A stretch of 64,000 bases of DNA from Salimicrobium humidisoli (GCF_002295105.1 NZ_NSGH01000003.1:62001-126000), one strand, 5' to 3'; numbered from the stretch's first letter, positions 15,263-24,841 are shown. Translations and numbers: made by a program. Notes: generated from the sequence alone by a model not told the origin.

Positions 15263-17091
15263 AAAAAAATACAATTCAACTGAGTATAACTTTCGCTGTA
15301 CTGCTGATCGGCATGGTGATTGTTCTACAGCTCATCAGGATGGAGACGTTCCAGCAGTGGTTTCCTCCCAACTCCTCTCCGGAGAATGAGTTCCCCGTAA
15401 TGACTGCGGAAGAGCCGAAGAAGGGGGAGAAAGAGATTCGGGTATTTCTTCACCAGAATGAGAGTGATCTGTCCGAGGGAGCCATCGGAAATATGAAACA
15501 GGCCCTCGAGTATGCAAAAGTGCCATATGAACAGGTAGAGAGGGAGGAGATCAAAAATATTGCTCCTTCCCCTTATTCGATTATAGTTCTTGCCGGAGAA
15601 CATTCCAAAGAGTGGCCGAGGGACGTTATCACCGAGTTTGTGGAAGAAGGCGGACGGGTGATGATCGCCGGCCGTTTTGTCGATTCGGAGTGGAACGACC
15701 TTCTTGGTATTAAGAAAGTGGAGGGGTACAAAGGCGATCTGCACGGTATTTCTTTCGAAGAGGAACTGTTTCCCGGTTACGTGGATCTTGATGCGTCCTC
15801 TAACCTTTTTTCCCACAGTATCGCCGATGTTGAACTGAAGGAAGAGGCAGCGGTACCTCTTACAGTCGAAGAAGAGCCGCTTATGTGGCTCCATGAAAAG
15901 GGTGAAGGGAAGGTAATGTTCTGGAATTCAACTATCACTGTGGATAAAACCACGAGGGGGATGCTGCTTCAATCACTCTCCATGCTTCCGCCTGCTTTCG
16001 TCAGTGCCCAGGCCTCCATTAAAGTTTTTCATATCGACGATTTCCCGTCCCCCATACCTTTTGAAACTCCGGAGAAAATAAATCAGGAATATGATAAATC
16101 AATACGTGATTTCTATACGGACGTATGGTGGAAGGATATGAAAGAAATCGGAGAGAACCTTGACTTCACGTACACGGGTTACGTAATAGGCACGTACAGG
16201 GATGATACGGAATTGAAAGGGGAAGACCTTAGGGAAATTCTCCGTTATCCTATGCTCTACTTCGGACGTGATCTATTGAGCGAAGGCGGAGAACTCGGTC
16301 TGCACGGGTATAATCACCAGTCCCTGGTCACCCCTTCCGAACCGATAGATGAAACGTTCGGATATGTACCGTGGAAGAATAACCGGCAGATGGTGGAGGC
16401 GATCAAGGAAGTGGAAGATGTTTTCAAATACTATTTTCCTGACGAAGAGATCAAATCCTACGTCCCTCCTTCCAACGTAATCAACACGACCGGAATTAAA
16501 GCGCTGGAACAGTCGCTTCCTGAATTAAAGACAATCAGTTCATTGTATATCGGGGGAGACAAAGGGAGTCTTGAACAGGAATTCGGGCCGAGCGACGTTA
16601 AGAACAACCTTTATTACTTTCCGCGAATGACGAGCGGGTATGCAGAAAGCCCGGAAGACCAGTTCCTACAGACAGACGTTATTGCTAACTTTGGCGTTTT
16701 CTCCCACTTCGTCCACCCGGATGACGTACTGGATTCCTACAGGGCGAAAGGCAGAAGCTGGAGCCAGATGCGTTCCAGGTTACAGGATATGGGAGAGCAC
16801 ATTGAAGAGAACTACTCTTACCTGGAAGCTATGACCCAGTCGAATGCTGCGAAAAAAATGAAAAGTTATCAGGAATCGGAACTGACGGTATCCTATGAAG
16901 AAGACCGGATCGTTATTACAGGAGATGAAATCCTGAAACCGAGTGAGTTTCTCATCAGGCTGGAGAATGGCAAGTTCCTCAATGAAGGAAAATATTCTTA
17001 TGGCAGTGTGGACAAATTAAGTGAAGGATTATACCGGGTGACTGTTAAAGAGCCGGAAGCTGAGATCCTTATTAAGGAGCGTAGCAAATGA
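15259..17091 (+). CDS. pelA: Membrane-anchored DUF2194 polysaccharide deacetylase (PelA deacetylase homologue)
   Basis: The 610-residue protein starts with a transmembrane anchor (residues about 7-26). Residues about 60-250 form an alpha/beta domain (RVFLHQNESDLSEGAIG, YSIIVLAG). The deacetylase part starts with VFHIDDFPSP (D260, D261 being candidate metal and base residues), followed by LHGYNHQ (H349, H353) and SHFVHPDD. It lacks a GH114 domain, unlike Gram-negative PelA, and therefore matches the deacetylase-only form described for the Bacillus cereus pel operon. Predicted action: de-N-acetylation of Pel outside the membrane. It overlaps pelE and pelF by 4 nt. Confidence 0.88.
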   Translation: MKKNTIQLSITFAVLLIGMVIVLQLIRMETFQQWFPPNSSPENEFPVMTAEEPKKGEKEIRVFLHQNESDLSEGAIGNMKQALEYAKVPYEQVEREEIKNIAPSPYSIIVLAGEHSKEWPRDVITEFVEEGGRVMIAGRFVDSEWNDLLGIKKVEGYKGDLHGISFEEELFPGYVDLDASSNLFSHSIADVELKEEAAVPLTVEEEPLMWLHEKGEGKVMFWNSTITVDKTTRGMLLQSLSMLPPAFVSAQASIKVFHIDDFPSPIPFETPEKINQEYDKSIRDFYTDVWWKDMKEIGENLDFTYTGYVIGTYRDDTELKGEDLREILRYPMLYFGRDLLSEGGELGLHGYNHQSLVTPSEPIDETFGYVPWKNNRQMVEAIKEVEDVFKYYFPDEEIKSYVPPSNVINTTGIKALEQSLPELKTISSLYIGGDKGSLEQEFGPSDVKNNLYYFPRMTSGYAESPEDQFLQTDVIANFGVFSHFVHPDDVLDSYRAKGRSWSQMRSRLQDMGEHIEENYSYLEAMTQSNAAKKMKSYQESELTVSYEEDRIVITGDEILKPSEFLIRLENGKFLNEGKYSYGSVDKLSEGLYRVTVKEPEAEILIKERSK

Positions 17092-18509
17092 AAATAGGTA
17101 TGATCGTGGAAGGGAGTTATCCCTACGTCAGCGGGGGAGTGGCGAACTGGGTGCAGATGATGATTCAGAGAATGCCGGAACATGAATTTGAAATTGTGGC
17201 TATTACACCGAAACTGATGACGGAAAAAGACTATCGATACACTTTGCCGGAGAACGTAACCGGCGTAACCAACCTTCCTTTGAACATGAACCAAAAGAAG
17301 AAAATGAAGAAGCGAAGGCTTTCTGCAGAAGAGGAGGAAGCACTGACTGAATGGATGATGTTCCGGAAGACCAGTGATACGGCGCTGAATATGCTGAGCG
17401 GAAGACTTGGGGACCCTGCCGAGTTCTTCTCGAGCCGGCTGTTCTGGCATATTGTTCAGAACAGCTATGAAGAAGAAAAGCAGTCGGCTTCTTTTATTGA
17501 ATATCTTTTTATGTGGAAAGGAATGTTCTCGCCGGTTATTGAACTGCTGCAGTTCGATTTTCCGGAAGTGGATCTGGTCCAGTCCGTTTCCACCGGTTAC
17601 GCCGGGCTGATAGGAGCCGCCATGAAACAACAGCAGGACATTCCTTTTATTTTGACAGAGCACGGTATCTACTCCCGGGAGCGTGAGGAAGAAATTCTGC
17701 AGGCGGCATGGATCGCCGATTATTATAAAGAGCGCTGGGTGAAATTCTTCCATCATTTGTCCCTGCAGGCGTATATGGAAGCGGATGATGTGATTACGCT
17801 GTTTGAAAGAAACAGTGAACTGCAGGAGACGCTTGGGGCACCTGCCGGGAAGTTACATGTCGTACCTAACGGAATAGACTATGAGCGGCTGGGTGCTATC
17901 CAAAAATCCGAAAAAGGAAAAGATACGTTGATTATTGGCGCTATCGTACGGGTAGTTCCGATCAAAGATATTAAGACGATGATCCAGGCCGCTAAGCTGC
18001 TGGCCGAGAAGTCCATTCCATTTGAAATGTACATAATGGGCCCGCTCGATGAAGAAGAAGATTATGCAGAGGAATGCAGGCGCCTTATCAATCAGCTGGA
18101 ACTCGAGAATTCCGTCTTCCTGACAGGCAAAGTGAATATAAGTGATTATCTGCCGACGTTTGATGTGTGCTTACTTACCAGTATTTCCGAGGGCCAGCCG
18201 CTCGCAGTTCTGGAAGGAATGGCTGCCGGAGTCCCGTGGGTAGTTACAGACGTGGGGTCCTGTTCCGAGCTGATTCTCGGAGGTGAAGGTGATCCGTACG
18301 GACCTGCCGGGTTTGTCGTACCACCGGTGAAACCGCTGCAGGTAGCGGAAAAGTGTGAGTGGATGTATGCTCATCCGGAGGAGACAGCAAAGTTCGGCTG
18401 GAACGGTAAAAAACGTGTGGAGACGTATTATCAATTGAACCAGTTGATTGAACAGTACAGAGAATTGTATCAGAGGAGGGAGGAAGCTTATGGCAGGCAT
18501 CGGGTTTAG
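17088..18509 (+). CDS. pelF: Pel polysaccharide glycosyltransferase PelF (GT4)
   Basis: The 473-residue cytosolic glycosyltransferase starts MKIGMIVEGSYPYVSGGVANWVQ, the hallmark PelF N terminus. The C-terminal Rossmann half has IVRVVPIKDIKTMIQA, GPLDEEEDYAEEC and the retaining E-x7-E motif EGQPLAVLEGMAAG. The Gram-negative enzyme uses UDP-GalNAc to build the Pel chain. The start overlaps the deacetylase stop, and the 3' end overlaps pelG by 20 nt, so the genes are coupled. Confidence 0.95.
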   Translation: MKIGMIVEGSYPYVSGGVANWVQMMIQRMPEHEFEIVAITPKLMTEKDYRYTLPENVTGVTNLPLNMNQKKKMKKRRLSAEEEEALTEWMMFRKTSDTALNMLSGRLGDPAEFFSSRLFWHIVQNSYEEEKQSASFIEYLFMWKGMFSPVIELLQFDFPEVDLVQSVSTGYAGLIGAAMKQQQDIPFILTEHGIYSREREEEILQAAWIADYYKERWVKFFHHLSLQAYMEADDVITLFERNSELQETLGAPAGKLHVVPNGIDYERLGAIQKSEKGKDTLIIGAIVRVVPIKDIKTMIQAAKLLAEKSIPFEMYIMGPLDEEEDYAEECRRLINQLELENSVFLTGKVNISDYLPTFDVCLLTSISEGQPLAVLEGMAAGVPWVVTDVGSCSELILGGEGDPYGPAGFVVPPVKPLQVAEKCEWMYAHPEETAKFGWNGKKRVETYYQLNQLIEQYRELYQRREEAYGRHRV

Positions 18510-19962
18510 ATTACAGAAACTGTTCCAGGAGGATTACTTTTCTTCCCGTTTCAAAGCATATGTCTTCGCAGGATTGGTGACGGCAGGTCCATGGCTCATC
18601 GTTATCGTTACCATCACCCTGATCCAGTGGCTCACCACTCAATTCATCGATATAAGCCGGCAGGAAAATGAACTGTTCACGCTGTCGGTAGCGTACTGCT
18701 TCATTTTTTCCCAGGTGATTTTCGGTATTCAGCAGCTGGTCGTTACGCGGTATCTTGCAGACCTGATATTTGAAAACCGTTCGAAAGAAATATTTGCAAC
18801 GTTCATAGGAATGACGAAGCTGACTCTGGCAATCGCATCGGTCTCCTGGTTGCTGTTCCTCTGGTTCTCCGAGCTTCCTTTTCACTTCAATGTTCTGATA
18901 CTGGCATTGCTTGTTACTATTAACCTGATTTGGGTAATGTTTTTATTCCTGAGTGCGGCTAAGTTTTACCAGGCCGTGGCCTACAGTTTTCTGAGCGGTG
19001 CCGTCATTTCAATCGCCCTTATCGTCTGGATGGGGTTTAATGTGCAAATGTTCACATTCGCAGAGCACAGTCTCAGCTTCTTTCTGCTTCTCGGTTTTAC
19101 GAGCGGGATGATTGTAACATTGTTTGGTCTCCTGCTTTCTATGCTTATGACTTTTGGGGAGAAAACGGTGGAAGGCCAGTTCAGTTACTTAAGTTATTTT
19201 GATAAGTACCCGTCTCTATTCTGGACCGGCTTTCTGTATAACGCAGGGGTATGGGTGTGTAACTGGGTAATATGGTTCGGGCCAGGGGGCTCCTCCCTTT
19301 TTGATACTTTCCTATACCATAGAATATACGATACGGCCGTTTTTCTTTCTTATCTGACAATCATCCCTGCTCTTATCATTTTCGTGGTTTCCGTGGAAAC
19401 ACGTTTTTATGAAAGGTACCGGATTTTTTACGGGAATGTCAACGAAGGCGGAACACTCGATGAAATCAGGAAAGCTAAAGAGAAAATGCAGCGTGTATTG
19501 AGACAGGAGCTGGAGCGTCTGTTCCGTAGTCAGGGGGTTTTTTCCCTTTTCGTCATCTTGTTCATCGGTTACCTGACAGCTTTTCTCAGTTTCGACGACG
19601 AAATCATTTCCATCTTCCGATTTACGGCAGTCGGAGCATTTTCAAACGCTATGGTGCTCATAGTTACTCTTATACTTCTTTACTTTGAGGACCGGCGGGG
19701 AGCCATGTATACATCAATCATGTTCTTCAGTCTGAACCTGATTCTGTCTCTCGTGTTTTTGCCTCTCGGATACGAGGGATACGGGCTCAGCTTCTCCATA
19801 GGCTCAACAGCCTCCTTCCTGTTCGCTATGGTAAGATTGGCCGTTTTCATCGATCAGGTGGATTACCATGCTTTCTGCCGTCCTCATGACCGGTCACACA
19901 AACAGGAGAGGCTGATGTTTTCGAAAGTGGGGAGATGGCTGAACGACAGAAGGTTCATATAA
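18490..19962 (+). CDS. pelG: Pel polysaccharide exporter/flippase-like PelG
   Basis: I chose the ATG at 18490 because GAGGAGGGAGG sits just upstream inside pelF. The 490-residue product starts MAGIGFRLQKLFQEDYFSSRFKAY, typical of PelG, and has about 12 transmembrane helices of the MOP/flippase type. In known systems PelG forms the membrane synthase complex with PelD, PelE and PelF and carries the polymer across the membrane. It closes the conserved pel block. The outer-membrane parts PelB and PelC are absent, as expected for a monoderm cell. Confidence 0.94.
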   Translation: MAGIGFRLQKLFQEDYFSSRFKAYVFAGLVTAGPWLIVIVTITLIQWLTTQFIDISRQENELFTLSVAYCFIFSQVIFGIQQLVVTRYLADLIFENRSKEIFATFIGMTKLTLAIASVSWLLFLWFSELPFHFNVLILALLVTINLIWVMFLFLSAAKFYQAVAYSFLSGAVISIALIVWMGFNVQMFTFAEHSLSFFLLLGFTSGMIVTLFGLLLSMLMTFGEKTVEGQFSYLSYFDKYPSLFWTGFLYNAGVWVCNWVIWFGPGGSSLFDTFLYHRIYDTAVFLSYLTIIPALIIFVVSVETRFYERYRIFYGNVNEGGTLDEIRKAKEKMQRVLRQELERLFRSQGVFSLFVILFIGYLTAFLSFDDEIISIFRFTAVGAFSNAMVLIVTLILLYFEDRRGAMYTSIMFFSLNLILSLVFLPLGYEGYGLSFSIGSTASFLFAMVRLAVFIDQVDYHAFCRPHDRSHKQERLMFSKVGRWLNDRRFI

Positions 19963-19992
19963 CTGTTTCAGCTGCGAGGAAGGAGAAATTGT

Positions 19993-20514
19993 ATGGAAAT
20001 AAGAAGTGCATGTCCGGAAGACGCGCCCGGCGTTGCGAAAGTTCAGGTGGAAACCTGGAAGACGACGTACCGGGGGATTGTACCGGAGGGATATCTTAAC
20101 CGGATGACCCCGGAGAACAGAAGAGAGAAATGGGAGAAGATTATCGAAAAAGGTATGGTTTACGTGGCGGTGAATGAGGAAGAGGAGATTGTGGGATTTG
20201 CAAGCGGAGGTCCGAGCCGATCTCCTCAACTTCATCCGCATGAAGCGGAGCTGTACGCCATTTATATAAGAGAAGAGGACCAGGGGAAGGGGATTGGCAG
20301 AAAACTACTTACCCCCGTCGTGAATGAGCTTATGGAAGGCGGACGGTCTTCGATGCTCGTATACGTTCTGGCTGAAAATGAATCCAGATATTTTTACGAA
20401 GCGCTTGGCGCAAAACTGCTTGATAAAATAAAGATCGGGATAGACGGAAAAACGCTGAATGAGCTGATCTATGGATGGGATGACATCTCCGGTCTCGCCA
20501 CTCCGCCCGAATAA
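19993..20514 (+). CDS. GNAT family N-acetyltransferase
   Basis: The 173-residue protein begins MEIRSACPEDAPGVAKVQVETWKTTYRGIVPEGYL, the usual N-terminal beta-alpha of GNAT enzymes. The acetyl-CoA pyrophosphate loop appears as REEDQGKGIGRKLL, followed by VYVLAENESRYFYEALGAK. It starts 30 nt after pelG with its own ribosome site (AGGAAGGAG) and no terminator between, so it may be read through from the pel operon. The substrate is unknown, and a link with Pel is not proven. Confidence 0.9.
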   Translation: MEIRSACPEDAPGVAKVQVETWKTTYRGIVPEGYLNRMTPENRREKWEKIIEKGMVYVAVNEEEEIVGFASGGPSRSPQLHPHEAELYAIYIREEDQGKGIGRKLLTPVVNELMEGGRSSMLVYVLAENESRYFYEALGAKLLDKIKIGIDGKTLNELIYGWDDISGLATPPE

Positions 20515-20690
20515 ATACAGCTCGCGGCAAATTGAGGGGAGCGGGTGCACGATAAGATTGGTTGATAATTGGAAAATATTCCTCTATCCTTTGAATTGTC
20601 AGAATTGTTATAATTATGGCAGGGATGTAATGTGCTGGAAAATGAAGCTCAGGTACCGGTGAAGTTTTACTGATTCAGGGGGGAGCGGCG

Positions 20691-21137
20691 TTGAATAGAG
20701 CGGTGATTGTGATATGTATGGTTTTGCTTGCAGGCTGTCAATCAGGTTATCCGACGAGTGAGTATGGTCAACTCCCGCATACGGAAAACGAAGTTACCTT
20801 TAAAGCGGAATCGGAAGTCGATAATGGGGAAAACGGAGTGCACTTTTACATCATCAATGCAAGTGAGGCCCCCGTTTTTTATGATATGGGGTATAAAATA
20901 GAAAAAGAAACGGACGGAACGTGGAAAGAACTGCCGTTCGATGAAGAAATTCCATTTCGGGAACGGGCCAAAGAAGTGAAGCCGGGAGAGAGTTTCGAAT
21001 CTGCTGTTGTGCTTGATGAAATAGAATCCGATTTTGAACCGGGAGTATATCGGGTGATAGTAACGATGACCGAATCGCGTGAAACGGAAGAAGTTTTCAG
21101 ACTCGCTTCCGAATTCAGGGTTCTTCCGGTCACCTGA
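20691..21137 (+). CDS. Lipoprotein with immunoglobulin-like fold (unknown function)
   Basis: The TTG start follows GGGGGGAGCGG. The N terminus NRAVIVICMVLLAGCQS contains a lipobox (LLAGC) with Cys at residue 16, so the mature protein is lipid-anchored outside the membrane. The remaining 130 residues are beta-rich (VTFKAESEV, GVHFYIINASEAPVFYDMGYKIEKE, EPGVYRVIVTMT), like immunoglobulin-type domains found in Bacillus lipoproteins. An extended -10 (TGTTATAAT) lies about 80 nt upstream. No function can be assigned. Confidence 0.78.
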   Translation: MNRAVIVICMVLLAGCQSGYPTSEYGQLPHTENEVTFKAESEVDNGENGVHFYIINASEAPVFYDMGYKIEKETDGTWKELPFDEEIPFRERAKEVKPGESFESAVVLDEIESDFEPGVYRVIVTMTESRETEEVFRLASEFRVLPVT

Positions 21138-21281
21138 AAATAAAACCGGATGATAATCGCGCTTCTCTGCCAGCAGTTGAGGTGGGGGAGTCTTTAATGA
21201 AATTTTGATTTTAATATAAAATTCCTATAATCTTAAAGTAGGGATTTATATTAACTTTCAAAAGGAGAATCCAATCTATCT

Positions 21282-22793
21282 ATGTTCCTTAACTCGTTTG
21301 GCACAAACGGTTTCTTACTATTAGCGGCGTTTCTATTATTCAGCGGCATCATTGTTGCCAAGTTCTCCAGTCGCTGGGGCATCCCTTCCCTGATTCTGTT
21401 TATAATGGTCGGGATGGTGACGGGCAGTGACGGGCTGGGGCTGGTTTACTTCCATGATGCAGGTACTGCGCAGATCATCGGTGTCTTCGCTCTCGTCATC
21501 ATTTTGTTTGAGGGTGGCCTGCACACAAAATGGGCGACCGTTAAGTCTGTAGCGCTTCCTTCTCTCTCCCTCGCAACTCTCGGTGTGCTGATCACCTCTT
21601 TACTCATCGGGTTCAGTGCTTATTTCCTTTTCAACTTTTCGCTTCTTGAAGGTATGCTGCTCGGAGCGATCGTCGGTTCAACCGATGCGGCCGCTGTCTT
21701 TGCCGCTTTAAAAGAAAGGAACATCAAGGCTAAAATGGGAGCGACGCTTGAAGCTGAATCAGGGACGAACGATCCGATGGCAGTGTTTCTCACTCTGTCC
21801 CTTATTGAGCTTATCGCCGCTAACGATGGCAGTATATGGGCTATGATCCCGACCTTTTTTGTGCAGATGGGACTCGGTCTTCTCTTTGGCCTGGCGGTCG
21901 GAAAAATCGGTTCTCTGTCAATCAACAATATAAGGCTCGATTCAAGTGCTCTTTATCCGATTCTTTCCGTGGCATTTGCTCTGATTACATACAGTATCAC
22001 TGCGTTCGCAGGGGGCAGCGGATTTCTTGCAGTATATGTGGCAGCTCTCGTTATCGGAAACAGTGAGCTGACTTACCGGTATTCGATTTTTCAATTCAAT
22101 GAAGGGTTTGCATGGATGGCGCAGATTCTGATGTTTATTATTCTCGGACTGCTCGTCTATCCCGGACAGTTGTTTACCGCAGAGATTATGGGGAACGGGT
22201 TCCTTCTCGCCTTTATCCTCATTATCGTTGCGCGGCCCATTGCCGTATTTCTTTCCCTCATTAAAATGAACTATACTGTGAAAGAGAAAATCTTCATTTC
22301 CTGGGCCGGCCTCCGCGGAGCCGTGCCGATCGTACTGGCCACATTCCCGATTGTTGAGGGGCTGGAGGCAAGTCGCGATATCTTCAACATCGTCTTCTTT
22401 ATCGTCCTCTCCTCCGCACTTGTCCAGGGGTCGACGATTTCGAATTTCGCAAACAAGCTCGAACTGGTGGGAAAGAAGAAGGATGTACCGCACCACTCCA
22501 TCGAATTGATTTCAATGGGGAAAGCCCAGGCGGAAATGATACAGTTCCAGACGAACAGGGAATCGGCTGTCGTCGGGAAGAAACTGCATGAAATCTCTTT
22601 TCCCAACCAGGCCAATATAAGCGCGATCATCCGGGAGAACCGGGTCATCACGCCGTACGGGGAAACAGAAATCAAGGAAGGGGATTTCCTCTACATCCTC
22701 GTTGAAGCCGCTTATAAAGAACGCCTGAAAAAGGTGCTCGAAGAACGAGTGCCCCGTCCGGAAACAGGCGTGGACAGGGATACAGATGGCTGA
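21282..22793 (+). CDS. CPA1 family K+(Na+)/H+ antiporter with RCK_C domain
   Basis: The 503-residue protein has about 12 transmembrane helices (residues 1-385) and a C-terminal RCK_C/TrkA-C domain (about 410-485: ESAVVGKKLHEISFP, GETEIKEGDFLYILVE). The transport-site motif VGSTDAAAVFAAL and ESGTNDPMAVF is intact. NhaP2/CvrA-type proteins of this build export K+ or Na+ in exchange for protons, and nucleotide binding at the RCK_C part can gate them. It is monocistronic, ending at a strong bidirectional terminator. Together with the BCCT carrier it fits life with osmotic stress. Confidence 0.92.
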   Translation: MFLNSFGTNGFLLLAAFLLFSGIIVAKFSSRWGIPSLILFIMVGMVTGSDGLGLVYFHDAGTAQIIGVFALVIILFEGGLHTKWATVKSVALPSLSLATLGVLITSLLIGFSAYFLFNFSLLEGMLLGAIVGSTDAAAVFAALKERNIKAKMGATLEAESGTNDPMAVFLTLSLIELIAANDGSIWAMIPTFFVQMGLGLLFGLAVGKIGSLSINNIRLDSSALYPILSVAFALITYSITAFAGGSGFLAVYVAALVIGNSELTYRYSIFQFNEGFAWMAQILMFIILGLLVYPGQLFTAEIMGNGFLLAFILIIVARPIAVFLSLIKMNYTVKEKIFISWAGLRGAVPIVLATFPIVEGLEASRDIFNIVFFIVLSSALVQGSTISNFANKLELVGKKKDVPHHSIELISMGKAQAEMIQFQTNRESAVVGKKLHEISFPNQANISAIIRENRVITPYGETEIKEGDFLYILVEAAYKERLKKVLEERVPRPETGVDRDTDG

Positions 22794-22802
22794 CCTATAT
22801 AT

Positions 22803-22838
22803 AAAGCCTTTCCCCGTTAAGGAGGGAAAGGCTTTTTT
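22803..22838. terminator. Bidirectional terminator between antiporter and SDR genes
   Basis: AAAGCCTTTCCC pairs with GGGAAAGGCTTT around CGTTAAGGA, and a T run follows on the plus strand. Some A residues lie before it, giving weaker use on the minus strand. Confidence 0.88.
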
Positions 22839-22847
22839 GTAAAAATA

Positions 22848-23570
22848 TCAGAAAGGATTGGTTGCCCACTGGAGAGACTGTTTAATGAAGATACGCGGGT
22901 GAAGCTTCAGCTGCGCCACCATGTACTCAGCCAGATCCTCCGGCTGCATAAATTTCTGTTCATCATTTTTATCAGGATTATCACCGAATGCGAGTTCAGT
23001 TGCTACCAGACTCGGGTTCATGGTAAAGACGCGGATATTATGCGGACGCACTTCCTGCATCAGTGCTTCGGTCATTCCCTGAACAGCAAATTTGGAAGCA
23101 CTGTACGAAGTGGAACCCGCAGTACCTTTCAGACCGTTACTCGAGGAGATGTTGATCATATCTCCACCGTTTTTCTCGATCATGTCCGGAAGTACAGCAC
23201 GGGTGATGTGATACATACCGAACAGGTTGATTTCCACTGTCCGCTTCCAGTCGTCAGGGTCCGTGTCCAGGAAGTTCCCGTGCAGGCCGACCCCTGCGTT
23301 ATTGATAAGAATGTCGGCTTTGCCCAGTTTCTCTCTCAGACCGGAAACTGCCTTCTCCGTCTCTTCAAGATCAGAGATGTCCACGGCGGCGTACTCCGCT
23401 TTTACGACGTGTTTCTCTACCTCTTCTTTCACCTGCTGAAGTTTCGTCTCGGTACGGGCAATGAGCCCGACATGAACGCCTTCCCGGGCGAATTCGATAG
23501 CTGTCGCTTTACCGATACCGCTGCCGGCCCCGGTAATGTATGCAACTTTGCCCTTAATGTCTTGTCCCAT
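22848..23570 (-). CDS. Short-chain dehydrogenase/reductase (3-ketoacyl-ACP reductase-like)
   Basis: I chose the ATG at 23570 (MGQDIKGKVAYITG) because GGAGG lies at a good distance; the frame opens 18 nt earlier. The 240-residue protein has the NAD(P) motif TGAGSGIG, NNAG in DILINNAGVG, catalytic Ser in NISSSNG and YSASK. The tail (QSLQWATNPF) resembles FabG-like paralogues of Bacillus whose substrates are undefined. A 12-bp palindrome AAGTACATACTT (23591-23602) lies just upstream and resembles one in front of the HxlR gene. Confidence 0.9.
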   Translation of the reverse strand: MGQDIKGKVAYITGAGSGIGKATAIEFAREGVHVGLIARTETKLQQVKEEVEKHVVKAEYAAVDISDLEETEKAVSGLREKLGKADILINNAGVGLHGNFLDTDPDDWKRTVEINLFGMYHITRAVLPDMIEKNGGDMINISSSNGLKGTAGSTSYSASKFAVQGMTEALMQEVRPHNIRVFTMNPSLVATELAFGDNPDKNDEQKFMQPEDLAEYMVAQLKLHPRIFIKQSLQWATNPF

Positions 23571-23590
23571 ACGTAATTCCTCCTTCATTT

Positions 23591-23602
23591 AAGTACATAC
23601 TT
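23591..23602. promoter_or_regulatory. AAGTACATACTT palindrome upstream of SDR gene
   Basis: A near-perfect 12-bp palindrome lies 21 nt upstream of the SDR start codon. It differs by one base from the perfect palindrome AAGTACGTACTT at 31683-31694 in front of the HxlR-type regulator. It may be an operator of an HxlR-family repressor. Confidence 0.4.
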
Positions 23603-23755
23603 CCAACTTAAAGAGTAACATGAATAATGGAACTGCTCATCCGTCCTGTTTTTTCAAAGGAGCCTTCATAACGATGGAAGTACGGGAAAAATCCACCAAT
23701 AATATGATAATATAGGGAGAAACGATCGTACCGGAACGAAGAAAGGGGAGTGTGT

Positions 23756-24118
23756 ATGCGACTCGGAGGAAAGATTATTCTGCAGGTGGCAGGACTATTC
23801 GTTTTATACTACATAGGAAGCAAACTCCAGGAGTGGAGCGGGCTCCCGGTGCCCGGAAGTATAATCGGTCTTCTGCTTCTTCTGACTCTGCTCCTGACCG
23901 GTGTGCTCCCGGCCGGTTGGGTCGATCACGGTGCAGGTTTTATGCTGGCGTACCTGCCATTGTTCTTTGTGCCGGTTACGGTGGGAATCATCGAGTACCC
24001 CGTGCTGCTTAGCGGTACGGGTATCGTTATGATTATAATGACGATTACGGGGACGTGGCTGACGATGTTCATCGCCGGCTTTACGAGTGAAAAACTGTCG
24101 AAAAAAGGAGGAGCGTAA
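23756..24118 (+). CDS. cidA: CidA/LrgA family holin-like protein
   Basis: I chose the ATG at 23756 (MRLGGKIILQVAGLF) because GAAAGGGGAG lies 8 nt upstream; a GTG six bases earlier is also possible. The 120-residue product has four transmembrane helices with the family segments GLPVPGSIIGLLLL and FVPVTVGIIEYP. CidA/LrgA proteins resemble phage holins and, with CidB/LrgB, influence pyruvate/acetate metabolite transport and autolysis. Its stop overlaps the next start (TAATG). The CidR-like regulator in this window is about 13 kb away. Confidence 0.87.
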   Translation: MRLGGKIILQVAGLFVLYYIGSKLQEWSGLPVPGSIIGLLLLLTLLLTGVLPAGWVDHGAGFMLAYLPLFFVPVTVGIIEYPVLLSGTGIVMIIMTITGTWLTMFIAGFTSEKLSKKGGA

Positions 24119-24792
24119 TGGCTTTTATAATGCTTCTGCTTACGATTCTCACCTTTTTATTAATGGGCAAAATTTATTCTGAATACCGCACACCCCTGCT
24201 CACTCCGGTGCTTACTACTGTAGCTGTGATGGTTGCCGTACTTCTTATAACCGGGGTTTCGTACGAGACATATATGGAGGGGGCAGTGTGGATTGACCGC
24301 ATGCTGGGGCCTGCCGTCGTGGCGCTGGCTTACCCGATGTACCGGCAGCGGGCTGTCCTGAAGAAACACTTCCTCCCGATTGTCGTTAGTGTCATCGTCG
24401 GCGTCATTACGGCTTTCGGTTCGGGATATGCGATGGCGACGGCTCTCGGGCTGGAGCGTGAACTGCTCCTTACCATTCTTCCGAAGTCTCTGACTACACC
24501 GATTGCGGTGCCGGTAGCTTCCGAAATAGGCGGCATTCCTTCGATGGCAGTAGCTTTCACGATGATTGCAGGATTTACCGCCATATTGACCTCCCCTTTG
24601 TTTTTTAAATATATTCCTTTCGGTAACTCAGGAAAGGGGATAGCACTGGGCACGGCTGCTCACGGGCTCGGTACTTCAAAAGCTGTGGAGTACGGGGAAG
24701 AGACTGTATCAATGAGTTCTGTGGCAATGAGTCTGGCTGCCATCATCGGTTCTTTTTTCGGGCCATTTTTTGTTTGGCTTCTGGCTATATGA
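24118..24792 (+). CDS. cidB: CidB/LrgB family membrane protein
   Basis: The 224-residue protein has about six to seven helices. It carries the family blocks MLGPAVVALAYPMYRQ, KSLTTPIAVPVASEIGG and GTAAHGLGTSKAVEYGE. It is the obligate partner of the CidA-like protein and is translationally coupled to it. In Bacillus subtilis the equivalent ywbHG pair is next to the LysR regulator and is induced by acetate or overflow metabolism; here the regulator is unlinked. Confidence 0.9.
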   Translation: MAFIMLLLTILTFLLMGKIYSEYRTPLLTPVLTTVAVMVAVLLITGVSYETYMEGAVWIDRMLGPAVVALAYPMYRQRAVLKKHFLPIVVSVIVGVITAFGSGYAMATALGLERELLLTILPKSLTTPIAVPVASEIGGIPSMAVAFTMIAGFTAILTSPLFFKYIPFGNSGKGIALGTAAHGLGTSKAVEYGEETVSMSSVAMSLAAIIGSFFGPFFVWLLAI

Positions 24793-24841
24793 CGGTTAAG
24801 ACTGAAAGAAATGTGGAAATAGTGGGGCAGGAGGGATGATT

